Shown here in pieces: positions 10,698 through 22,087 of a DNA stretch of 64,000 nucleotides. Below the pieces are notes generated by a model. The model had not been told where the DNA came from. It worked only from the letters and a program-made list of their open reading frames with translations, and searched no databases. Numbering within the stretch: the first letter of the stretch is position 1; every line of letters begins with the position of its first letter. The position numbers and the translations under genes are program-made. This DNA comes from Odiellus spinosus (Eukaryota; Arthropoda; Arachnida; Opiliones; Phalangiidae), in contig OY987226.1 in the NCBI GenBank assembly GCA_963920705.1, positions 18,385,600 to 18,449,599 on the forward strand. Direction: 5' to 3'.

Positions 10698-11292
10698 CAA
10701 AAGTCTATCACTTTATTCCATAAAAGTAAGCAACGCCCAGTAGCTTAATACTATCAGAATATATGTACCGTCAGATTCTGCTTCGAGACACTCTAGCGAC
10801 CGCAGTCAGTGTAATTAGTGAAATCTTGAGCTCCACTCTTTGGAGAAGAGCGCGGCCCGCTTAAATTCCGGCCCTCCCTCCAGACTCAAAATATCTAGGA
10901 AGAGTCCAAATCATTCGAGCCGGACAGGGGTGATACCTTTTTGGCTAGTTTTAAGTGATGGGCTAGTACGTTTACCCATGGGCCATGAAACGATAAATCC
11001 CGGACATGACTCTTCCCCGTTTGAGGGAATAAAATTCTCGGTCGGCCAAACAAACAGCCTTCGTACAGCGTGTGACGTCATATGACGTCTCTTTGCTCCC
11101 AAAACGCCATAGCTTTGACTGTACAAACTTGACCCCAAAAAACGCGTCATCACCGTACCGTGATGACGCTTAGCCTGTTTCTTTTAGTAGACGCTAGAGT
11201 CATGTCCTGGCCCATGGTTTACCTGGCCCTATTCTGATAGTATTAGGCTACAGGGCGTTGTTTACTTTATGGGATAAAGTAATAGACTTTTG
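10698..11292. mobile_element. 595-bp element with ~65-bp terminal inverted repeats
   Basis: The left end (10698-10762) and right end (11229-11292) are inverted copies: CAAAAGTCTATCACTTTATT on the left against CAAAAGTCTATTACTTTATC on the right complement. Both continue through AACGCCC and CTAATACTATCAGAATA-like sequence. A second pair of inverted words lies inside (CCATGGGCCA and GGACATGACTC, near 10975-11010, against 11190-11220). A hairpin with 10-bp arms GCGTCATCAC lies at 11144-11169, and a TGACGTCA octamer at 11073-11080. The flanks GTAATAT and GTAGGAT may be an eroded duplication but are not identical. The interior frame on either strand matches nothing I know, so this is most simply a non-autonomous DNA transposon. 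Confidence 0.82.
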
Positions 11293-11800
11293 GTAGGATA
11301 TATACCTCGAAAGCTGTTGGCCCTTTTTTTCCTGACCGGATATTTGCGCGACCGCGTTCAAACTTCGACGCCAGATTAAAAAAAATAAAATATATACGAA
11401 AATAAAAAAACTTGTTAACAAATATGCAAGCTCGTTTTATCAACGCTTCAATCTCGTTTTTTTAAAGTAAAAAGGAAATGAAATTTTACGATTTTTTTCT
11501 AAAAAACCACCCTTACGGCATTTTTGTTTTATTTAAAAAAAACTACAATGTTTATGATTAGTTAATTCAAAAATAAAGGTGTTTTCTTGAACTTGTTACG
11601 GAAAAACTAAACCTCCACTTTTCAAAACTAGAATAATAGAAGTATTTATTGGGTTAGTTGTTTAATTAAAACCCTAAACGATAATTAAAATGCGAATGGT
11701 TAACCGTTAACGGCTCTATTTGTTATTATTACTCAAAATAATACGGGTACGATTATTATCTCTTAAAATTAATTATTATCGACACGAATGATGCATTTAA
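11293..11800. other. AT-rich intergenic stretch
   Basis: A- and T-rich DNA with no gene or clear repeat. It ends with TTAA at 11797-11800. Confidence 0.4.
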
Positions 11801-12228
11801 AGGGAGAATATAAGCTAACAACAAGTGATTTTATTTTTATCGATTCCTTATCGTTTAAATAATCCTAATCCACCAATAAAAAGTTTACAAAACAAAAATG
11901 AAGCTAGAAATTTTAAAACTTACCCGGAAAATAGGCTTAGATGGATTCATGGAGATCCTGAATTGCCTCCGTGTAAGGTCTAGCGACCAATGAGCAAAGG
12001 CCCGTCGTTCACGCGAGATCTCCACGAGACTTACAATCGCGTTCGATTGGTTACTAGACCTTATACGCGAGGAAATCAGGATCTCCATGAATCCCGCTAA
12101 GCCTATTTTCAGGGCAAGTTTTAAATTTATTTCTAGTTTGTTCGTAATTTTTTTAACTAGTGGTTTAGGCCAATTTAAACAATAAGGAATCGATCAAAAA
12201 TCACTTGTTGTTAGGTTGCATTCTCCCT
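11801..12228. mobile_element. Family A TTAA-type MITE, copy 4, complete reference copy
   Basis: The best preserved family A copy: 428 bp between TTAA at 11797-11800 and TTAA at 12229-12232. Ends are AGGGAGAAT and its complement ATTCTCCCT. The two arms are imperfect inverted repeats of about 200 bp containing, from the outside in, AACAACAAGTGATTTT, ATCGATTCCTTATCGTTTAA, CCTAATCCACCAATAAAAAG, CGGAAAATAGGCTTAG, CATGGAGATCCTGAAT, and CCAATGAGCAAAGGCCCGTC with GCGAGATCTCC near the centre. The RNA would fold into one long hairpin. The TTAA target and AGGGA ends fit Kolobok/T2-type elements; piggyBac also uses TTAA but its ends start with C. Confidence 0.92.
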
Positions 12229-12993
12229 TTAAAAAAAACGGGCTTTATCCAATCAGATTGCTCCATTTTGCCATTGAAATAACATTAAAATCGACTTTTT
12301 CGAGGACATATTAGGCTGCACATAACTAATTTCTAATTAATATAATTAAAACGGACTCCTTTACTATTATTTCTTGAAGTCCGTCATTTTTGACAGTTCG
12401 TAACTAGTTTACCACAAATAATGTTATAGACATTCACAGGTATTTATTAAATAATAATGAAAATAAAAAAAAAAATTAAGGTTATCATATCGGGAACAGC
12501 TCCACTAATTATCGTTACCTTAAGATTAATATTACGCAAATGATCCTAGCTTTCCCAAATGGCCAATTCCCATAGTATAGTATATGATATTTAAAGATTG
12601 CGCGTTATGTTAGCGTTCGAGATATGTATAGTTTATTTCATCTAAAATTCGTACCACGTTAGAAGCTAGGGCTACCAGTTATGTGTTAAATAGTTCGCGA
12701 TTAAGGGAAACCTCGGCTAGCTTCGTTAGCGCTGTCAATTCAAAGTGAATTATATAATATAGTCTATAATGTTTTACTCTTTATCAAAATAACCTCGTAC
12801 TGTACCGAGTGGGTTGATACCTTTGGGATAGTAATTAAAGTTAATTTTCGAACGAAGAGAAGCCGAGCTAAATTTAATCACCACCCAAATCCCACAGCTT
12901 TAACGAGCTATGGGGTAATTGCTCCCCCCTTTTCAACCACCCTCCTAACTCTCCCCATATGGACACCCCCTCTCTTTTCTTAATAGGATATAT
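12229..12993. other. Unassigned intergenic stretch
   Basis: No gene, hairpin or tandem repeat seen. Confidence 0.4.
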
Positions 12994-13231
12994 TCAGAGG
13001 AAGGAAATTCGGATACAGAATTAGGCTTAACGAAAAAAACATATCGAAACTCAAAATCAACTTTGTGAAATAAATTAATATACATTTCAAATTTATTTTC
13101 CCGCGTATCAATTCTAGGTTTCAACGGGTAGAAACTACAGATGTATCTTTTCTTATTGGTTATTTATCTAGAGGAAAGAAAATCGGATACAGAATTAGGC
13201 TTAGCGAAAACTCAAAATCAATTTGCAAATA
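12994..13231 (+). repeat. Old direct duplication, period about 176 bp
   Basis: The words GGATACAGAATTAGGCTTA and ACTCAAAATCAA near 13010-13055 recur near 13185-13220 with few changes, preceded by AGAGGAA in both. The sequence between is not shared. One copy of the TTAGGCTTAA decamer lies in the first unit (13021-13030). Confidence 0.65.
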
Positions 13232-13859
13232 ACCGGTAGACACTACAGGCGGATTAAAGTTATTACAGACGTACAAATTTAAAGGACTAAAGGTTAACGG
13301 TCAGAAAAATAATTTTAGTTGAAATTTTTTTAAATGCAGTCACGGTGCCTCGTTGAAAATAAAGTTTTTCTAGTTTTTTTGGTATTTGTTCAATTTTCTT
13401 TAGTTTCTTTAAGAAACCTAACCCTAAATTTATTATAAGGTTAATTTTTGTTCCCATACTGAAAATGAAACCACTATTTGATGCTCGCGATTCTTATAAA
13501 ATACAAAAGATACATATAGTGTCGTAAACAAGAATACGAAGGGCTCTTTCGGTTTAGTAGCGACTTTAGTAAGACCCCTATTTTTTTTCTATTATAATTT
13601 TGGCGCGATCTAAGCGTGCTCAAAAGGATATATATACGGTTTCTCTTATAGGTCGCCAACGGTTCCGCGAGGGGACTCTCTCTCGCCCTAGTGCGCCCTA
13701 TAGCGCACCCTCGTGAAATCAAAAACTACGACTCGGTGGGTCTCGGCCCTCTTGTAAGCTAAGGCTTCTCGTAATTACCCGACTTAATGGAGCGCTTCTA
13801 ATTATTTTAGTTTCCAAAAGTCTCGCTACGACTAATTAATAGACGCGTTACTATAGCGT
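13232..13859. other. Unassigned intergenic stretch
   Basis: AT-rich until about 13600, then GC and CpG content rise. No gene supported. Confidence 0.35.
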
Positions 13860-14860
13860 TACTAGAGTACCAAGGCCTAGTAACTTCTCCTCTTACCATA
13901 TTTCTCCCAGTTTTTTTACCCGCAATTCCCTCGCTCGTTCTACCCAAATCGAGTTTGTAACCTTTTCTCAAAGCTGCAAAAAAAGGTAGGGGCTTCTCTT
14001 ACGCAACGCAACCCTTTCCATCTTTGGTATTACGCCCCATACCCCACCGTTCTGGTCTTTCGATAACCAAGGCTTAAGGCGCGTCTATAACCTTGTTTAC
14101 TCATATTGAGTTAATATGGCGTATAGTCCAGGGACTCTAGAGAGGAATAACTATCCTTATTGACTATTATATCTACCCCGCCTTTGTCTCTAACGCTTCT
14201 TAGTAAGTGAATGTTTCACGAGATATGACGCGTTTGGTTGACACTTAGTTTCAAAACGTACTTTCAATACATTGTTATGATTTTTGCGAGGGCATTCTAC
14301 TCTTCGTAATTAGTTCGATATTAACCAAGGCTTAGTGTTATTATTAGTAGCAAACTCTAGGTGGGACGCGAGTTACGAATTCTGGTAGTCTTTCTCGGCG
14401 TCCGGATCTAGTTTCGCTGGCCCCCTGCGGACCTAATCAGTTTCAACTTACTCTTTTCGTTGTTTCGCGTTCTTCTTTACCGTTACGGAAACGCGTTGTC
14501 GCGAAACCAAGGGTTATTTTATTAACACTCTTCTATAATACGAGCTTGGGGGTCAGAGGTCAATCTCTCTCCGAGCGCGCGGACAACGCGTGTCGTAAAT
14601 ACTGCTGGACGGGATAAAGTTTTTAGCTTTACTCGAGTGTGCGTGGTATAAACTGGTAGAAGATAATGGGGTTGGATGTACCGCGCGTAAGACTCGACAA
14701 GTAACGTCTCTCGTCTTTTCTCGGGTAATTGAGCTCATAGAAAGAAAGTTATTTTTTTGTTCTGACCTTTTTCGGCTTGCATGTTCTTGTGCTCCGTCGC
14801 CGCCTCGGACCTCGAATTTCTCTCGCGTTCTATTTCTTGTTGTAAAGATTCTGCGAAAGA
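13860..14860. other. CpG-richer block with recurring ACCAAGG word
   Basis: This block is clearly richer in G, C and CpG than its flanks. The word ACCAAGG recurs at about 13869, 14067, 14326 and 14502, three times as ACCAAGGC, at spacings of roughly 175-260 bp. On the minus strand each would read as a Pro-Trp pair but the copies are not in one frame, and frames are broken by stops. It could be a decayed coding or transposon body, or a diverged tandem repeat. I do not recognise it. Confidence 0.35.
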
Positions 14861-15363
14861 AGAAAGAAAAACACTTATTTTTAATGGGTTTCGTTAGAAT
14901 TTAGCATAATTTTGTTAAGCCTAACTTGGTTTAGGATACGTTTTGGGGTTGAGTTGTGTTTCTAGTGAATAAATTTTGTATTTAGGATTAAATTACGTTT
15001 GTTTCCATCAGATTTCTTATTAATATTAATTATTAATCAGATACCTTTGGAAATAATTAGGTTTTATTGTATTTGTGTCACAATTTTTGTTAAGCTTAAC
15101 TGTGTTTAGAGCGATATTTTCAGATTAAAGTTTTTAGATTTTAAATTTGAAATATACGAGATTTATGTTAGGTATAAAATTATCCTTTTTTTTTAGGCCT
15201 AATGGGGTTTTTATGGTTTAACGAGTAAAATCATGATTTAAATTCATTTATTTTAAATTTATTATTTCATTTGTATTGTAAATTTATATTTTTTTATCGA
15301 TTAACAAAGTTTGTCGTAAAAATAGCAATTCAAATTTAGCGCGCATTTGTTTTGTTTTTAATT
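14861..15363. other. Very AT-rich stretch
   Basis: T-rich DNA with one TTAAGCCTAA decamer (14915-14924) and a near-match GTTAAGCTTAAC near 15100. No gene seen. Confidence 0.4.
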
Positions 15364-15819
15364 TGAGCCAATCAGCATCGTTTAGTGTACGCGCGTCGTG
15401 ACATCTAGTATAGGCCTAAACTATCAATCAGTGTTCCGGGGGCTTCCGCTGAAGGAGCGAAGGAGCAGTTATGATATTTTTAGCAACGCGGAGGGATTTT
15501 TATTGTAATTTATTAATTTTAAATTCTGTTTTAACTGGTAATTATAGTGGATTTTCGAAGATAACGATATTACGGATTCATTGTAATAAAATTTTATTCC
15601 TTTTCAGATACGTTTCGAGTCGTAAAATGCGAATAATCACGGATGTGTTAAGCCTTTGCTTTGCCTCATTGGCAATTATAGTCTCTCGAGTCGCGAATTC
15701 AGATGGGCGAAAAATTAAAACGTAGTGGATTGACTGTCGACATTGAAGCCATCAGTTTCTTTCTCCACCGCATTTTCAAATGGACATCTGGGGTATGTAA
15801 GTTTACCTTCTATTTCTAA
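15364..15819 (+). other. Possible promoter and first-exon structure, product unrecognised
   Basis: A strong CCAAT-box match AGCCAATCAGC lies near 15364, followed about 65 bp later by ATCAGTG, which resembles an initiator. A pyrimidine tract ending TTCCTTTTCAG at about 15608 is a fair splice acceptor, and CTGGGGTATGTAAGT at about 15788-15802 offers two fair donors. Between them one ATG (15627) opens a 32-residue peptide with a hydrophobic, signal-like start (MRIITDVLSLCFASLAIIV) ending at TAG before the donor. A second ATG (15703) opens a frame that runs through the donor (MGEKLKRSGLTVDIEAISFF...). Neither matches a family I know and no continuing exon was found. This may be a real 5' gene end or a coincidence of signals. 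Confidence 0.22.
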
Positions 15820-17341
15820 TTATTTTAACTAAGAATTCAATAACCGATAAAATCGAAGATTAATTCTTGTAATTACTCATTTCGGTAAATTATTTTGGGG
15901 TATGTTTTAAAAGAAAGGGTAACCACTTTTCATTGCGAATGATTTGTCTTGCTGGGGCGGGGATGTACATAACGTACTAGTCATGGCATTTAACTATTGA
16001 AAATTTGCAATGACTCGAAAAAACGAAATTCGTTATCGGGAAATTCACTATTCTTTTTGATTAGAGAAATTTTTAACTAAATATATAAGTAATGAAGCCC
16101 AAACCTTTTTAAAAAATCACAATAACTTATAAAAATATTTGAGGTAGTCAAGACTACTATAAAAATATGTATAGTGGATGTGACCCGTACTGAAATCAAA
16201 ACTTGGGGGTCAAAATAATTGAACTTTGCTCACGCTTATGAATTTACATAAAATACTTGGACACCTCAAGGTATCCGTAATACCTCATCTTTAAAATCGT
16301 AAAGTTACTACCTCAGAATGAACATAAATCCCCGTAGAAAACAGGTTTTTACAATAGACATTTAAGACCTTTTCAAGGTTGAGACGACGGTGTACAATAT
16401 ATTTTCTAAAATCTAACAATTTAGTTTTAGTTTCTGTTTAAGAGTAAACCTCAAATTCTAGGAACTAGTCATTTTACATAAAGATATTTTTTTAATTATA
16501 TACTTTTCTTTTCTAAGCTTCCAAATCTCAATCGAAATGTATAGAGGTATAGCTTAATACTAAAACAAAGCTAAAACAAGATTTTTTTACATATAAAATA
16601 TGAAATTCTTTCGAAATTTTGGTTTCCCCTCGATTTCAAATCTTGCATCCAAAAATCAACGGGAGATTTTTGAGCCCCTACCCTCCCTCCGTTTACGTAA
16701 CCGACCCCTTCTATCCCCCCTTCCGTTAATAGTAGCAACAAGGCGTGAGTTATGGTGGGCAACTTTGAAACAAAAAAAAATCCCTAAAAACCCCCAAGCT
16801 GCCACTGTAAGTTATGCCGATTATATTTTCGATACTAGTGGGTAGGGGTAAGAAATAAAAAAATGGTTTCCTGGGGTTGAGCAGAACCCCCACTCACGCT
16901 GAAGAAGTAACGGGCATGGGAGGCGTAGGGGGGCTAAACCCCGTTTAGTTCAGAGTCATTTCGCCTACTACAGCATTATACAAATTTCAGGTGGCAATTC
17001 GGGTTTAAGTGCCAAAGCTCATTTGCAAAAAAGCTCTTCCGTTGTTTTCCACCCCTTTGTATATATGATTTTTTTCTTGCCAGCTTACCCCTCACCTCAA
17101 ACCCCCAATTTTACACTTTTTGTTACATATCTGACTGCGCGAATGTTCTATCTTAAAAGTTACAAGTTTAAAATTAGTTTAATTTATATTTAATTTTTTC
17201 TAATTTCGCGTATCAAGCCTCTGTTTTGTCAAATTATAAGTTAACTCAATTAGACAGCTGCCGGGTTTAATCCGCAATTTTATTTAATTTAAATTGACAG
17301 TTTAGTAATACTATTTATGATAGCAAAAACTCGTGAAAATT
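15820..17341. other. Unassigned intergenic or intronic stretch
   Basis: No gene or repeat recognised. C-rich patches occur at 16680-16720 and 16880-16940. Confidence 0.35.
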
Positions 17342-17391
17342 TTCCAGAATTTTCTAGGGTTTTCTAGAATTTTTCGGAATTTTCTAGACTT
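17342..17391. promoter_or_regulatory. Heat-shock-element-like array of ten 5-bp units
   Basis: Read in 5-bp steps from 17342 the sequence gives TTC, GAA, TTC, GGG, TTC, GAA, TTT, GAA, TTC, GAC as the first three bases of each unit. This is the alternating TTCnn/GAAnn pattern that HSF trimers bind; seven of ten units are exact and all are in register. Three perfect consecutive units occur at the left end. No transcript or heat-shock gene is visible nearby, so function is unproven. A low-complexity TTTTCTAGAA repeat would give the same pattern. Confidence 0.45.
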
Positions 17392-17691
17392 CTCTATAGA
17401 ACTTTGAAGCACTTATCAGAATTTTTAGACCTGTCCAGAGCTATCTGAACATTCTGGGAAAAGTTATGGACGTACGCACGTACTGACATTGCATTTTAAA
17501 TTAATATGGTTTGATAGTTTACATAATTAGATCACTTTAACCATATACCATACTGGTCATAGCTGTATTTATTGTTCTTATCATTGTTTGGGGGGAGAAA
17601 AATATTCTCACGAATCGCATAAAAATCTGTACTTTATTGTCATTTTAATGTTGAAATTCCTTGTTCGCGCGTCAACCCTGCAAATGTTTAA

Positions 17692-18130
17692 AGTCAATCT
17701 TGGAGCTAAAATGGCACAGTTTTTTATTTTTTTTTTATTTTTTCGAAATCACCGTGCCAAAACATTCGAAAAGTTTCATAACAATTATTAGACACGTTTT
17801 TGATGTTTAAATTAATTTCTAAACTTGGGTAAAGTTTGAATGTAGATAAATATAAATTCTGGCCAATCATATTACTTTCAGCCTTCAACCGTGCTTGTAT
17901 AATGTCATAACATTAAAAGAATAGGCCGGCGTTTGACACCCAAGGAGTATTCTTTTAATGTTAGGACATTACAAACTCTGTTGTAGTCTGAAATAATATA
18001 ATTGGCCCCGAATATACATTTTCTTTTATTCAAATTAATTTAAACACCAAAACTTGAATTTTTTATTTAGTCACGGTAATTCTGAAATTAAATTCAAAAA
18101 CTGTTCCATTTTTAGCTCCAAGTTTTTCTT
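17692..18130. mobile_element. Family D TTAA-type MITE, copy 1
   Basis: Lies between TTAA at 17688-17691 and TTAA at 18131-18134. The inverted ends carry CTTGGAGCTAAAATGG on the left and the complement of the same words on the right (CTGTTCCATTTTTAGCTCCA). Further in are GTGTTTAAATTAATTTCTAA and its inverted partner, GGCCAATCATATTA/TAATATAATTGGCC-like words, and a central hairpin around TAACATTAAAAGAATA. It is 439 bp with no conserved frame. The outermost bases (AGTCAATCTTGG) are diverged from the AGGGAAACTT of the other copies. Confidence 0.85.
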
Positions 18131-18986
18131 TTAAAATTATGAATATGGCTTTTTAGTATTATAAAAAATTATATCCGTGGTACAAAAAGGTGGCAGCGTC
18201 ACTTTAAAACCCTGTCAGACTTTAGAACATTCTTGCACTAAAATAAAAAAAAATTTTAAGAAAAAAAGCATGTCAACCCCCTTCCCAGCCTCCTCATTTG
18301 AAACCACAGCGAAGCCTCGGTTGTATTTAAGTGTGTAAGAGAATGAAAAAGGCGTTGAACAGAGAAGAACCCCTTTAAGGGGATAGAGAAGAACCTTTTC
18401 CCTTTTTTTTTTTTTTATTCAAGAACCTATATAGATTAGAATAAGAGGAGTTTTTTTATTCCGTTTTTCTTAATGGAAATGGCGCGAAAACGAGGTTAAG
18501 AACGACTGAAAATTAGTGGTTGCTTGGTGGGGCTGTGGCACTACTGCCCCCCTCTAATAATACTCTCTCTCTTTCCCCGTTTTAAATCTGGAAAGGCTGC
18601 CACAAAGAGGAATAACGTTGTTTGATGAAAATTAAACTTGACAAAAGAAAAGGTTTTTTTTATTCAATGCCGGCCCCCTCAACTTGATTTACTTCGAGTC
18701 GTTTGTTTTTCCCTCTTCGCTTTGATGTGTAAATGCTAGGATAAGGACTTTTTTTCCTTACTTACGTAAGGTTAAGGTTTTTCAGGTTTTGTTTCATCGG
18801 TGCGAGCGAGGTTTTTAAGAGGCTTGGTTTATCTGAAGAGGCTTTTTTTTCTTTTGCTGCTTAAAGAGGGTTTTAAGAAGTACTTTTTTAAGTACTGTTT
18901 TAAATACTACGAGTTACATTAAGTTAATCGTTTTAGAATGCTTTTGAGGTAGAATTGTTTGGGTTTCTTTTTAAATTTAGTTGGTA

Positions 18987-19029
<43 letters not shown>

Positions 19030-20266
19030 TAGCTTTTTCACCCCTTTGAAAATCTATGGGTTGACGCGCGAAAAAATAATCTTCAATATTAAAATGTCAA
19101 AAATATAGGTATACCTTTTTTTCCCGCCCAATGACGTAGGTTTCTGGGACGTAACTATAACTTTCGAACGGGACTTACAAAAAATATTTCATGTAATTAA
19201 TATCACCAAAAGTAGGTAGCCACCTTTAACTAGTGAGAGACCTTCATTACACCAAGTAAAAAACAGCTCGTGCCTCAAAACTTTGAATTTAGCTTTTGGC
19301 GGGAAACCAATACACGAAATCACGTGACAGGTGGGTTTACGCCATTTTCACTCTACCGGCGAAGCATCGCAAATTATTTTTCTTTCATCCTAGCGAAAAT
19401 AATTGAAGTGACGTCACGCAAAAAGGCTTACTTTTAATTCTGGTATCACGTGACGCGAGATACTCAATTTGTGGCTTTATAGTAACCACGAAACCATAGT
19501 GATTACGTATTATCGCTGGGAATTTGGGTTATAACAAATTTCAAAGATGATAATTATAAAATATTTTTACTGTCGCGATAGTTTTTCCCACGCTGAATAT
19601 ATTTATCTTCGATTAATAATGATGGTTCCGAAAATGCTTCGTAACATACTCGATTTAATACATTTATATCTCAGTTCCTGTAAACGTGTCCTAACTGTAT
19701 CGCGGCGAAGTTCAGATCCTCAGATAACATGTAGGGGCAAAAAGGGTAAATTATAAAAAAGTCAAAACTCGCTATGTAATTCAAATCCTGGCTGGGTTTA
19801 ATATTTTAACTATATATTATTTTACTTTATGATATAATGATATAACAAACGCAGTCTACCCCTGGAATAAAATAAAGATATAAGGAGGGAAGAGAAGTTA
19901 GAAAGGGGAAAAAATGTCCGAGTTATTGGGAGAGGAGGAAGGTTAATTGGAAAATTGAATATTCGCTTTGAAATTGTCTCCCATCGCTAATGGAAGTCGA
20001 CAACACGTACATCAAATCCAAATTCAACCAATGAAAGCAAAGGCAGGGAGAAAGAGATGTGAGGGTATGCCAAACAATTTAAAGTGCTACCAACACGTTT
20101 TTCGCGGTTGTTGCATTTTCTATAGTTCTCTTAAATTCTGTCAAATCGTGACCTCAAAGTTAAAAGCAATTTATGAGAATTGTTAGGGTATATATGGAAA
20201 GTTACGGTGGAGTATAACGTACCATACATTATGTAACATGTAGTTAATCTTTTTAATTAGTTTTAG
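18131..20266. other. Unassigned stretch
   Basis: Contains a T-rich block from 18390 to 19025 and a perfect TGACGTCA at 19409-19416, flanked by TCACGTGAC words at about 19321 and 19446. No gene supported. Confidence 0.35.
18989..19023 (+). repeat. T35 homopolymer
   Basis: Thirty-five uninterrupted T. It could be the complement of an old poly(A) tail, but no retroelement body is recognisable on its right. Confidence 0.95.
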
Positions 20267-20759
20267 GTAGAGGTCGGAATCGGATAATGAATAAATTAGC
20301 TTATCCATTGATAACTATTATATTTTAATCTCTGATAAATTGTTTGCAAATATAAAACCACAAATTATAAAAACAGACGTGTATTAAATGGATACGAATT
20401 ATCCGGAGATCAAATTTTAAGTGTTTGTTCAAACGGACAATGAGAATATAAAAATATGACGCTCCTCGAAATCCGTGTAGAATATGAAATATAATACTTA
20501 CATTTTAATCTAAATTGAAAGGAACCGACTAAATTACTACATTCTAGCTTCACGATCTCAATATGGGTTAAAATCCGCGAAGTCACTTGAGTTTCAAATC
20601 TTATTATCCGAATGAATAACTCGTATAAATTACGAAAATTCAATCTCCTCTAAAAATTGAGTACGAATAAAAAGTTTGCGTTAAATTCAGATACGTAGTT
20701 AACTCGAATAAGAAATGCATATGTTTTTCGCGAACGGATAATATCTGATTGACATTCAC
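20267..20759 (+). repeat. Interspersed repeat C, copy 2
   Basis: Begins GTAGAGGTCGGAATCGGATA and ends near GGATAATATCTGATTGACAT. It shares with copies 1 and 3 the blocks GGATACGAATTATCCGG, GAAATCCGTGTAGAAT, AAATTGAAAGGAACCGACTA and GGGTTAAAATCCGCGAAG. A deletion of about 25 bp removes part of the ATTACGCGTTTATTC block. Confidence 0.82.
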
Positions 20760-21709
20760 GATGCTCTTATTTAATTAACATTACTAGATGATTTTTTCCC
20801 TTGACTCGAATTAATATATTAGGATTAATATATCAGGAACATTCTTTGAAGGTATCTAAATTATGATTGTAAATGAATCTTTCGATAGTAATTTAGTTCC
20901 CTTTCTAAGGTTGCATCTTGATATAGATAAAGGATGTAAGGATAAAAGCTATTAGGGTATAGTATGAATGGAAGCTGAATTTTTGAAGGGGAAAGGCCCA
21001 TTTTTAATGGACGTTTTCTGCAAATTCGAAAAGTGGAAATAGGGAAAAAATGGGGTGGGTTACTACGTGTATATTCATTTATTTACATTCTTAGAAATAA
21101 GTTTAAAAACCGGTTGTAATAACTATCAAATAATTCACTGAAAGTTTTATTTGTCAATTTTCATTTTAAAAATTTGAATCAAAACTCCCAGTGGATTTAT
21201 TTAACAAACCGGTGCATAACCTAGGGGTTATACGAAGGAAATAAGTTATTTCGTAACGGTTCTTTTGGGTCTAAATAAGAATCCTAATCTAGTATAGATA
21301 TAACGGAGTAAAAATGCAAAAGAGGTATATCTAGAGAACTAGTCGGCGAGCGAGGACCAAAAAGCACTTTTTCCTTTATCGGAGGAATTGGGAAAATTTG
21401 GTAAAAGTGGATAAGAGTCTCTGCTAAGGGGGTGATAGGGGAACGGTATGAAAACGCCATGGTAAAGGGCATAAAAAAGCTTTTCGCGATGGTGCATGGT
21501 ACACGCCGGAAAAGGCCGCTCCAGTCGAAATGCAATAGTCACAAATTCACAATAGTTTCTCTCCTATACTGAGGAATCTACTGTTATTGCTGAACCAGGT
21601 TGTGTTCCCATTTAATTCGGCTGCCTGCTCTAATCAAGTCTACATTGACTACGTCTTAGTTGTATTTAATATTAGTGCAAATTAATTTGAATTTAGTTCA
21701 TTCGTTTAA
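20760..21709. other. Unassigned intergenic stretch
   Basis: No gene or repeat recognised. Ends at TTAA 21706-21709. Confidence 0.4.
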
Positions 21710-22087
21710 AAAGGAAACTCGTAGCTAAAAATGGAACAGCTTTTGAATTTATTTTTGGAATCACTATGCCAAAAAATATATTTTCAAAACAATTTTTAGA
21801 CACGTTTTTGGTGTTTAAATTAATTTCTAAAGTTTGGTTCAGTTTGAATGTATAATTCGAGCCAATCATATTATTTCTGCTCTCAACAGCGCTTGTAATG
21901 TCTTAATCATGAAAAGAATAGTCCGGCATTTAATGCCCAAAATCTTGGAAGTCAAACGCCGGCCTAATCTTTTAATGTTAATCAAAAACGTGTCTAAAAA
22001 CGGTGAAAATATTCGCGAATATGTTTTTGGCATGGTGACACAAAAATAAATTCAAAAGTTGTTCCATTTTTAGTTCCAAGTTTCCCT
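21710..22087. mobile_element. Family D TTAA-type MITE, copy 2
   Basis: Flanked by TTAA at 21706-21709 and 22088-22091. The ends are AAAGGAAACTCGTAGC and the complement of AGGGAAACTTGGAACTAA. Both arms carry AAAAATGGAACAGCTTTTGA-like sequence, and the centre holds the AATGCC/GGCATT-type hairpin near 21920-21960. It is shorter than copy 1 because part of the right arm is deleted after the central hairpin. A 71-codon frame inside it is an artefact. Confidence 0.88.

Noticed and set aside
11797-12232. piggyBac assignment for the TTAA elements
   Set aside because: TTAA targeting fits, but piggyBac ends begin with C-rich sequence (CCY), not AGGG; Kolobok/T2 fits the ends better.
13021-13030. Interstitial telomere sequence suggested by TTAGGC within TTAGGCTTAA
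   Set aside because: Only a single hexamer is present at each site and it is not tandemly repeated.
21834-22049. 71-codon frame
   Set aside because: It lies inside family D copy 2 and is not kept in copies 1 and 3.
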